Assembly: GCF_027920545.1 (NCBI RefSeq)
Contig: NZ_CP115859.1
Coordinates: forward strand, 992,001 to 1,056,000
Direction: 5' to 3'
From: Chryseobacterium camelliae
GTDB lineage: Bacteria > Bacteroidota > Bacteroidia > Flavobacteriales > Weeksellaceae
DNA: 64,000 nucleotides
This document shows positions 58,344 through 64,000 of the stretch, piece after piece. Each line of letters starts with the position of its first letter. Within the stretch, counting starts at the first letter, position 1. Under the pieces are notes generated by a model. The model was not told where the DNA came from and searched no databases. It was given only the letters and a program-made list of their open reading frames with translations. The position numbers were made by a program, and so were the translations under genes.

Positions 58344-58676
58344 TTATTGTCCCATCATATCTCTCATTCTTTCCTGAATCATCTGAGGATCCGACATTCC
58401 TTCCCATCCAAACATTGCAATCATGACAACATTAGCGATCAGGTTTAACGAACTCAGAATAAGACCGATAATACATAATATCCTTCCCGTATTTAAGTTG
58501 TTGTAATCAGAATATAAATCCGGATTTTGTTGATATAACGCATTATCTTTTTTGTAAAGAGACAGTCCTATAAGTCCTGTAATCACTCCCACTATTCCGT
58601 AGCAGCAACACCCGACAATTGATACAATTCCTAAAACAAGTACTGCCGTAGCATTGGGTAATTTTTGTTGATTCAT
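58344..58676 (-). CDS. Small membrane protein with CCC motif (DUF4190-like)
   Basis: A 110-residue protein with two membrane segments (about 9-38 and 63-88). The first contains VGCCCYGIVGVITGLIGL and is followed by a LYKKDNALYQQNPDLY loop, then NLNTGRILCIIGLILS. The end is Met- and Arg-rich. It matches the CCC-motif membrane proteins of flavobacteria. Its function is unknown. It is co-directional with the upstream DUF2752 gene, 24 bases apart, so the pair is probably an operon. Confidence 0.75.
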   Translation of the reverse strand: MNQQKLPNATAVLVLGIVSIVGCCCYGIVGVITGLIGLSLYKKDNALYQQNPDLYSDYNNLNTGRILCIIGLILSSLNLIANVVMIAMFGWEGMSDPQMIQERMRDMMGQ

Positions 58677-58700
58677 AGTTAAAATTTTAATGTTTGTGTA

Positions 58701-58991
58701 TTATATATAAATAAAAAAATGTTTGTAAAAATAAGCAATCACCATGATTATTGAATTAATAATCGCCAAAAAAACAATCAGATTTCCATAGTTTCTTTTC
58801 TTGTCGATAAAGTTGATGCCTACCGCACCAAAAAAAAGGAGCAAGGTGTATACTGCCGGAAACATATGAAAAGCCTCTGCAAATCTTCCTTCAAAAACCA
58901 TTACAATTGCTCTTTGAGCACCACAGCCAAAACATTCTATTCCTAGAAATTTTTTACTGGGGCAAGGAAGCATAAAGTCTTCGATTTTCAT
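58701..58991 (-). CDS. DUF2752-family membrane protein
   Basis: A 96-residue protein. The motif CPSKKFLGIECFGCGAQRA at about 10-28 is the DUF2752 signature (C-P-x5-G-x2-C-x-G-C-G-x2-R). Two or three membrane helices follow. The cysteines may bind a metal or form disulfides. DUF2752 proteins often neighbour small CD225/DUF4190-like membrane proteins, as here with the CCC-motif gene. The function is unknown. Confidence 0.82.
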   Translation of the reverse strand: MKIEDFMLPCPSKKFLGIECFGCGAQRAIVMVFEGRFAEAFHMFPAVYTLLLFFGAVGINFIDKKRNYGNLIVFLAIINSIIMVIAYFYKHFFIYI

Positions 58992-59017
58992 ATTCTATTT
59001 TTTTTGGATGCTCTAAA

Positions 59018-60070
59018 TTAAGAAGAAATTTTCGCCCTCAAATACTGATGCGGAAAAAAAGATTCTTCGTTCATCTCAAATGATCCCTGCACCGCAATAT
59101 ATGGATTTCTGAGAATTTCTCTCGCTACAAATATAAGATCGGCGTCTCCTTTTTGCAGGATCTCTTCGGCTTGTTTTATTTTAGTGATCAAACCTACCGC
59201 TCCGGTTTTTACTTCTGCCTTATTTTTTACTTCTGATGCAAAGGGAACCTGATAACCGTCAAAAACAGAAATTTTAGCTCCATGAATATTTCCCCCGCTT
59301 GAAACATCAATCAGATCTACCCCATGATCTTTTAATATTTTTGCCAATTCTACACTATTTTCAATATTCCAGCCGTTCTCAGCATATTCCGTCCCGGAGA
59401 TCCTTACAAACAAAGCTGTACTTTCATTCAATTCTTCATTCACTGCATCTACAATTTCCAGCAAAAAACGGATTCTGTTTTCGAAACTTCCACCATATTC
59501 ATCTGTTCTGATATTAGAAAGCGGTGACAAAAACTGATGAATTAAATAACCATGAGCTCCATGAATCTCAATAACATCAAAACCAGCTTCTAAAGCTCTT
59601 TTTGCTGCTTTTTTAAAATGCTGAACCTGTTCTTTAATTTCAGCTGCTGTTAAAACATGAGGAATTCTTTCTGTTGGATGATACGGAATAGGACTTGGAG
59701 CCACTGTTTCCCATCCTTCTTCCACAGGAATCTGAATATTATTCCAAGTAGAACCTTTTCTTCCAGCGTGGGCAAGCTGAATCCCGATTTTACTTTCAGA
59801 ATTCTGATGTACAAAATCAACAATTTTCTTCAGCTTTTCTGTCTGTTCATCATTCCAGATCCCCATGCAATGGTTGGTAATTCTTCCACGAGGTTCTACT
59901 CCTGTAGCTTCTACGATGATAAGCCCTGTTCCTCCCTGTGCCCGACTTCCGTAATGCACAAAATGGAAATCATTAGCTAACCCGTTTTCGCAAGAATACA
60001 TACACATTGGTGACATTACCCAACGATTTCTTAATTCTACATTTCTAAATTGTATTGGTGAATATAACAT
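59018..60070 (-). CDS. Old yellow enzyme-family NADPH dehydrogenase (NamA/YqjM-like)
   Basis: A 350-residue flavin-dependent ene-reductase of the YqjM class. It begins MLYSPIQFRNVELRNRWVMSPMCMYSC with the Cys of YqjM-type enzymes near residue 26. It also has IQLAHAGRKGS (substrate His), FDVIEIHGAHGYLIHQFLSPLSN, and the FMN-phosphate-binding DLIFVAREILRNP. It reduces activated C=C bonds of unsaturated carbonyls with NAD(P)H. It is monocistronic; its promoter element lies 28 bases upstream. Confidence 0.9.
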   Translation of the reverse strand: MLYSPIQFRNVELRNRWVMSPMCMYSCENGLANDFHFVHYGSRAQGGTGLIIVEATGVEPRGRITNHCMGIWNDEQTEKLKKIVDFVHQNSESKIGIQLAHAGRKGSTWNNIQIPVEEGWETVAPSPIPYHPTERIPHVLTAAEIKEQVQHFKKAAKRALEAGFDVIEIHGAHGYLIHQFLSPLSNIRTDEYGGSFENRIRFLLEIVDAVNEELNESTALFVRISGTEYAENGWNIENSVELAKILKDHGVDLIDVSSGGNIHGAKISVFDGYQVPFASEVKNKAEVKTGAVGLITKIKQAEEILQKGDADLIFVAREILRNPYIAVQGSFEMNEESFFPHQYLRAKISS

Positions 60071-60098
60071 TGTTTATTTTTTACAAGTTTTAAAAATA

Positions 60099-60106
60099 CA
60101 AATTTA
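60099..60106 (-). promoter_or_regulatory. -7 promoter element for the OYE gene
   Basis: TAAATTTG on the minus strand, about 28 bases upstream of the ATG at 60070. Confidence 0.55.
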
Positions 60107-60173
60107 GTCTTAGCAAAATATATTGTCCACGTTACAAAAAAGGGTTAATTTTATCCCCCTTTTTACGGAAACT

Positions 60174-60656
60174 ATGAGAAAAGATATCCATATACATTAT
60201 GAACATTTCAAAAACGGCACAGAACTGAATGAAATTGAACAGGAGCTGTTTGAAAAAGCTAAACTGGCAAGAGAAAAAGCATATGCTCCCTACTCGAATT
60301 TTTTTGTGGGATGTGCCATTCTTTTGGAAAACGGAAGCATCTTTTCGGGCAGCAATCAGGAAAATGCCGCTTTCCCTTCCGGTCTTTGCGCAGAAAGAAC
60401 TACTCTTTACTGGGTTTCTGCCAATTTCCCGAATGAAAAAATAAAAAAAATATTCATAGTGGGTGGTCCAAAGGAATTTTCTGAGAAAAACCCACCTATT
60501 CCGCCTTGCGGGTCTTGCCGTCAAAGCATCATAGAATATGAAACCAAGCAGAATGAGAATATTGATCTTTATTTTGCCAATCTGAATGAAGAGACGATAA
60601 AGGTACATTCTATCAAAGATCTTCTTCCATTTTCTTTTGACGGAACTTTCTTATAA
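60174..60656 (+). CDS. cdd: Cytidine deaminase
   Basis: A 160-residue homotetrameric-type cytidine deaminase. The zinc site comprises the Cys and Glu of SGLCAERTTLYW and the cysteines of IPPCGSCRQSI. YAPYSNFFVGCAILLENG is the substrate-binding N-terminal segment. It deaminates cytidine and deoxycytidine to uridine and deoxyuridine in nucleoside salvage. The ATG at 60174 is chosen; an in-frame TTG at 60123 gives a poor extension. The riboswitch-controlled operon begins downstream. Confidence 0.93.
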   Translation: MRKDIHIHYEHFKNGTELNEIEQELFEKAKLAREKAYAPYSNFFVGCAILLENGSIFSGSNQENAAFPSGLCAERTTLYWVSANFPNEKIKKIFIVGGPKEFSEKNPPIPPCGSCRQSIIEYETKQNENIDLYFANLNEETIKVHSIKDLLPFSFDGTFL

Positions 60657-60683
60657 TACAATGGTTAATAATTTATAAAAAAC

Positions 60684-60691
60684 TATATTTG
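60684..60691 (+). promoter_or_regulatory. -7 promoter element of the cobalamin-uptake operon
   Basis: TATATTTG just upstream of the riboswitch; the transcript would begin near 60697. Confidence 0.55.
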
Positions 60692-60699
60692 CAAAAATT

Positions 60700-60850
60700 T
60701 TGGTTTCCAGCTATTGGAATTAATAGGGAATTGAGTGAAATCCTCAAACTGTCCCCGCAACTGTAAATCGCATATACCATTTTCTATACAACAGCCACTG
60801 CAACAGCGGGAAGGCATAGAAAAGCGAAAGTCAGGAGACCTGCCAAAATA
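60700..60850 (+). ncRNA. Cobalamin riboswitch
   Basis: A leader with the conserved marks of the AdoCbl riboswitch family. It has GGGAATTGAGTGAAATCC with the P3-P4 core, CCCCGCAACTGTAAATCG, GCCACTG near 60793-60799, CGGGAAGGC near 60807-60815, and the B12 box AGTCAGGAGACCTGCC at about 60829-60844. The leader ends before a TonB-dependent receptor start at 60892. Free cobalamin would be expected to lower expression of the downstream transport genes. Confidence 0.93.
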
Positions 60851-60865
60851 ATAATTAAAACATAT

Positions 60866-60884
60866 TACTTTCGGAGGAAAAGTA
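60866..60884 (+). promoter_or_regulatory. Hairpin presenting a GGAGG sequence before the BtuB-like start
   Basis: TACTTT at 60866-60871 pairs with AAAGTA at 60879-60884, and the loop CGGAGGA holds a Shine-Dalgarno-like sequence. Such sequences are rare in this genome type, so it may be the expression platform of the riboswitch. Confidence 0.45.
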
Positions 60885-60891
60885 CAATAAT

Positions 60892-62724
60892 ATGGATATA
60901 AAAAGATCTTTAGTATTACTTTTTTCATCATATGGTTCTTTTCTTTTAGCACAAGAGAAAAGCATAGATACCGTTTACATTTTTGACAATCAAATGAACA
61001 GAGTAAAACTCTTTCATAAAGTCAATACGATCACCCCAAAAGATGTAGAAAAAAATCCTACCAACCTTTCCGAACTTTTGCGGTTTCAGTCTCAAATTTA
61101 TATTAAAGAAAATGGTCGTGGTGCCGTTTCTTCTCCTTCGTTCAGGGGAACAAGTGCAGGACACACTGCTTTTGTCTGGAACGGAATCAATATCAATTCT
61201 AATTTTTTGGGACAAGGAGATGTGAATAATATTGCTTTGTTCGGATATGATCAGTTAGAAATAAAAGCAGGAGGAGGAAGTGTTTTATATGGCAGTTCAG
61301 CCATTGGCGGCAGTATTCACTTAAATAATAATCTGGAGTTTAACAAAGGGTTTGGTGCTTCTCTTTATTCCGAGGCAGCTTCTTTCAATACTTACAATAA
61401 TTATGTAAAAGCATCCTTCAGCAATGATAAATTCAGCTTTAAAGCTTCAGGAAATTATTCGATCAGTGAAAACGACTATGAGGTAAAGGATAAAGGAAAT
61501 ACGTACCTCAACAGAAACGGAAAGTATCATAATACGACCGTCAATATTGGCGCTTCTTATAAAATTGCAAGCCACCAAACAATTTCATGGCAAAATCAAA
61601 TGTATGACGGTGTTCAGCATTACCCGATTTTTGTAGAAAACGGAAATAAGACCAAATATAGTACGCAAACTTTAAGAAGTTTGATTGCATGGGATATTAA
61701 TCATAACAATTTCGCCAACAGCCTTAAAGCGGCTTATACCGAAGATAATTTCCAGTATTTTGGAGATATTGACAAGCCAAAATCCAGTGGGGCTGAAGGA
61801 AAGAATTATATTTTTAAAAACGACTTTAATTATTTCATCACTCCGAAGATCAATGTTAATATTATCGGAGAATTCCAGATCAATAAAGGGGAAGGCTATA
61901 GTTCCGGAATTGGAAATGTAAGCAGAAATATAGGTTCTGTTTCGAGTATTTTAAGATACTTTACCACTAAAGATCTTCGTTTTGAAGCCGGAGTAAAAAA
62001 AGACTTTGTAGAAGATATTACTTCTCCCGTTCTGTATTCCTTTTCAGGAAAGTGGCATCCTTTATCGTGGTATAATGTAGGATTAAATGTTTCAAAAAAC
62101 TTTAAATATCCTTCATTCAACGACCTTTACTGGCAACCGGGCGGGAATCTTGACCTAAGACCGGAAACTTCCACCAATCTGGATATGGATCATGAATTCA
62201 GTACCGGAAACTTTAAAATTGTTCTAAGCCCGTATTATATGGACATTACGGATTACATCAGCTGGCTTCCTACTGTATATGGTTATTGGTCAGCTTTCAA
62301 TACTTACAAAGTAAAATTGTATGGGTTAGAGTCTCATCTTACTTTTACTAAAAACTTCGGAAAACATTATTTCACATTAAATGCAGGTTATACTTATTCA
62401 AAATCAATTAATCAGGAAACGAAAAAGCAACTGATGTATGTTCCTCTGCATAAAGCGGTTGGAAATCTTGATTATGAATATGGTTTTATAAAAGTTTTTG
62501 CACAAGGAATGTTTAACGGTCTCACTTATACTACAAGTGATGAAAAAAGAAGCGATGCACTGGATCCTTATTTTGTTTTAAATGCGGGAATCGCAGGTAC
62601 GATCGCAAAAAGATACACTTTAGGTTTTAAGGTCAATAATATTTTAAACACAGTTTATAAAACAGTAGCTTATTATCCTTTACCACAAAGGAATTACAGC
62701 CTCTATGCAAGTATAAATTTTTAA
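60892..62724 (+). CDS. btuB: TonB-dependent cobalamin receptor (BtuB-like)
   Basis: A 610-residue outer-membrane receptor. The signal peptide ends near SFLLAQEK, about residue 20. The plug domain (about 35-150) holds NLSELLRFQSQIYIKENGRGAVSSPSFRGTSAGHTAFVWNGININS and GGGSVLYGSSAIGGSIHLNN. A 22-strand barrel follows, ending SLYASINF. The length of 610 residues is near that of E. coli BtuB. The cobalamin riboswitch immediately upstream makes vitamin B12 or a corrinoid the likely ligand. The YncE-like lipoprotein follows 18 bases downstream. Confidence 0.9.
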   Translation: MDIKRSLVLLFSSYGSFLLAQEKSIDTVYIFDNQMNRVKLFHKVNTITPKDVEKNPTNLSELLRFQSQIYIKENGRGAVSSPSFRGTSAGHTAFVWNGININSNFLGQGDVNNIALFGYDQLEIKAGGGSVLYGSSAIGGSIHLNNNLEFNKGFGASLYSEAASFNTYNNYVKASFSNDKFSFKASGNYSISENDYEVKDKGNTYLNRNGKYHNTTVNIGASYKIASHQTISWQNQMYDGVQHYPIFVENGNKTKYSTQTLRSLIAWDINHNNFANSLKAAYTEDNFQYFGDIDKPKSSGAEGKNYIFKNDFNYFITPKINVNIIGEFQINKGEGYSSGIGNVSRNIGSVSSILRYFTTKDLRFEAGVKKDFVEDITSPVLYSFSGKWHPLSWYNVGLNVSKNFKYPSFNDLYWQPGGNLDLRPETSTNLDMDHEFSTGNFKIVLSPYYMDITDYISWLPTVYGYWSAFNTYKVKLYGLESHLTFTKNFGKHYFTLNAGYTYSKSINQETKKQLMYVPLHKAVGNLDYEYGFIKVFAQGMFNGLTYTTSDEKRSDALDPYFVLNAGIAGTIAKRYTLGFKVNNILNTVYKTVAYYPLPQRNYSLYASINF

Positions 62725-62742
62725 ATTAAATAAATTCAGAAA

Positions 62743-63786
62743 ATGAAAATAACTAAACTTTTGCAAATTTTGTTTGCGTTTGCACTTCTTTTCAATATCT
62801 CATGTAGCTCAGACAGCAGTGAAACTGCTCAGGAAATGTTCTATGGAAACGGTATACTGATTGCAAACGAAGGAAACTTCGGAACTCCGAATGCAGATGT
62901 AACTTATGTAACATCAAACTTCAGTGCCAAACAGGATAAAATCTTCTCTGCCAACAATAACGGAGAGAACCTTGGGGATGTATTACAGACGATTGGTTTC
63001 AACGGTAACGGAGCTTATCTTCTTTTGAACAACTCTAATAAAATCCAGGTTGTAGACCGATATACTTTCAAAAAAGCAGCTGAAATTACAGAACAGCTTA
63101 AAAGTCCTCGTTATATGGCTTTTGCAAAAAATTATATCTATGTAACGAACGATACTTACAACGGAGACAAGTATGTAAGTGTATACAATGCGAATACTTT
63201 AGCTTTTGTAAAGAAAATCATGTTTACAAATACTGTTGAAAGAATTGTAGAAGCAGGTGGAAACATCTTTGTACAAAATGCAAACTATGGCTTTGGGAAT
63301 ACAATTACTAAAATCAATACCACTACAAACGAAATAGACGGACAGCCGATTGCATTAGCAAGTGGAAACATCAACAAAACGATTTCTAACAACACTAGTG
63401 TATATGTAATTACTTCAGGAACTACTGATTCATATATTTATCAGATTTCAAGTGCTGGAAACATTGTAAAAACAACCACCTTAACAGGAATTGCCGATGC
63501 TACCAACCTTGAAATAGATGGTGGTAAATTTTATTTCTCTTCAGCAAATAAGATCTACGCTATGGATATGACTGCGACAACCACTCCTACAGCTCCAATT
63601 ATAACTGCTGTAGATGGAGGTCAATATTACACATTATACGGATTCAGTGTTCTAAATGGTAGAATCTATACTTCTGATGTGAAAAACTTCACGCAAGACA
63701 GTGAAATCACAGTATATACAACTTCAGGAAGTAAAATCGGAAGCTTTACTGCAGGAAAAGGAGCCAACGGATTTTATCTAAACTAA
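62743..63786 (+). CDS. Beta-propeller surface lipoprotein, BtuG-like (YncE/DUF5074 type)
   Basis: A 347-residue lipoprotein. The signal peptide ends at the lipobox NISC, about residues 18-21. The rest has repeating blades (YVTNDTYNGDKYVSVYNANTLAFVKK; KIQVVDRYTFKKAAEI; FFSSANKIYAMDMT-like units), the YncE/DUF5074 style of beta-propeller. In Bacteroides the lipoprotein BtuG is a propeller that binds cobalamin on the surface and hands it to BtuB. Position directly after the BtuB-like gene and under the same riboswitch suggests the same job here. The family match is from fold and position, not from a search. Confidence 0.82.
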   Translation: MKITKLLQILFAFALLFNISCSSDSSETAQEMFYGNGILIANEGNFGTPNADVTYVTSNFSAKQDKIFSANNNGENLGDVLQTIGFNGNGAYLLLNNSNKIQVVDRYTFKKAAEITEQLKSPRYMAFAKNYIYVTNDTYNGDKYVSVYNANTLAFVKKIMFTNTVERIVEAGGNIFVQNANYGFGNTITKINTTTNEIDGQPIALASGNINKTISNNTSVYVITSGTTDSYIYQISSAGNIVKTTTLTGIADATNLEIDGGKFYFSSANKIYAMDMTATTTPTAPIITAVDGGQYYTLYGFSVLNGRIYTSDVKNFTQDSEITVYTTSGSKIGSFTAGKGANGFYLN

Positions 63787-63852
63787 AAACTTATTTCCCC
63801 CATTAATAAAAAGGAAAAAGATAAAATACTTTTTATTTTTTTACATTATGTT

Positions 63853-63888
63853 ATCCGGTCGGTTTCGAAGAAACCGACCGGATTTTTA
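63853..63888 (+). terminator. Terminator of the cobalamin-uptake operon
   Basis: A perfect 14-bp GC-rich stem ATCCGGTCGGTTTC/GAAACCGACCGGAT at 63853-63883 with loop GAA and a T-tract. Confidence 0.9.
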
Positions 63889-63948
63889 TATCAAAAAAAA
63901 GCAACAGATTAAAAAATCCATTGCTTTATAATATCTTTTAATGCTATT

Positions 63949-64000
63949 TTAAGCTAAAGTCAGCCCCAGCTTCTCAGCCTCTGCAATCACAAAGTTTCTT
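63949..64000 (-). CDS. C-terminal end of an unidentified gene (cut by window)
   Basis: Minus-strand frame ending RNFVIAEAEKLGLTLA with a TAA at 63949-63951. Only 16 residues are visible, too few to name. A hairpin formed by AAAGCAA and TTGCTTT near 63898-63926 with T-rich sequence on this strand would terminate it. Confidence 0.6.
   Translation of the reverse strand, partial: RNFVIAEAEKLGLTLA

Noticed and set aside
57640..58991. A T6SS gene cluster around the TssD-like gene
   Set aside because: Neighbours are two small membrane proteins with CCC and DUF2752 motifs, separated by a terminator; no sheath, spike or baseplate protein is seen.
60132..60608. 158-codon open frame on the minus strand
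   Set aside because: It is entirely antisense to cytidine deaminase, whose zinc motifs are clear.

Overview
The window is a low-GC chromosomal segment from a member of the Bacteroidota, most likely Chryseobacterium or a close relative (Weeksellaceae). The evidence is: AT-rich DNA; many promoters of the Bacteroidota type, with a -7 element TAnnTTTG (the TTG...TAnnTTTG pair is complete at several); almost no Shine-Dalgarno sequences; a type IX-secreted nuclease; TonB-dependent receptors; a mevalonate-pathway HMG-CoA synthase; a YpdA-type bacillithiol-system reductase; and a Bacteroidota-type TssD. Most of the window is ordinary core genome. Family names come from recognising the proteins; no database search was run.

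Layout. 1-7.7 kb: MoxR ATPase (cut by the window edge), DinB-like protein, RlmB, a lipoprotein, a small membrane protein, a YfhO-type membrane protein and a glycosyltransferase. 7.77-10.72 kb: a complete 2.9-kb IS1595-type transposon with terminal inverted repeats, a perfect 8-bp target duplication and several passenger genes. 10.7-21.3 kb: lipoprotein, YpdA, MFS transporter, GlnS, a possible 25-residue peptide gene, MenC-Fbp, aspartokinase and an OlsF-like double acyltransferase. 21.4-21.7 kb: two tandem tRNA-Phe genes, each with its own promoter and terminator. 21.8-32 kb: thioredoxin-fold protein, DUF3575 protein, NamZ head-to-head with an FtsX/LolE-type permease, a CBS/CysK-type enzyme, CbpM-CbpA, a dicarboxylate/amino-acid symporter and HMG-CoA synthase. 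32-44.5 kb: M1 aminopeptidase, ThyA, a Gre-like protein, a GH13 amylase, a pRiA4b-like protein, a PhoR/PhoB-type two-component pair, and a divergent TonB-dependent receptor with a beta-helix lipoprotein. 44.6-48.9 kb: two paralogous amidohydrolases around an AraC regulator and an ankyrin lipoprotein. 49-60 kb: HemL, a LysM glucosaminidase, an ACC-deaminase/D-cysteine-desulfhydrase-type enzyme, a small HExxH membrane protein, a DUF5522 protein running in frame into a lipoprotein, a T9SS endonuclease I, an alcohol dehydrogenase, an orphan TssD/Hcp-like protein, two small membrane proteins and an OYE-family enzyme. 60-64 kb: cytidine deaminase, then a cobalamin riboswitch controlling a BtuB-like receptor and a surface beta-propeller lipoprotein resembling BtuG.

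Several starts are set here at an internal ATG rather than at an upstream in-frame TTG, because that TTG is often the end of a TAnnTTTG promoter element. The items most worth a second look are the passenger-carrying transposon and its structured non-coding DNA, the orphan TssD gene with a 21-bp direct repeat upstream, the riboswitch-BtuB-BtuG-like operon, the in-frame DUF5522-lipoprotein junction at a homopolymer, and the amidohydrolase/ankyrin/AraC cluster.
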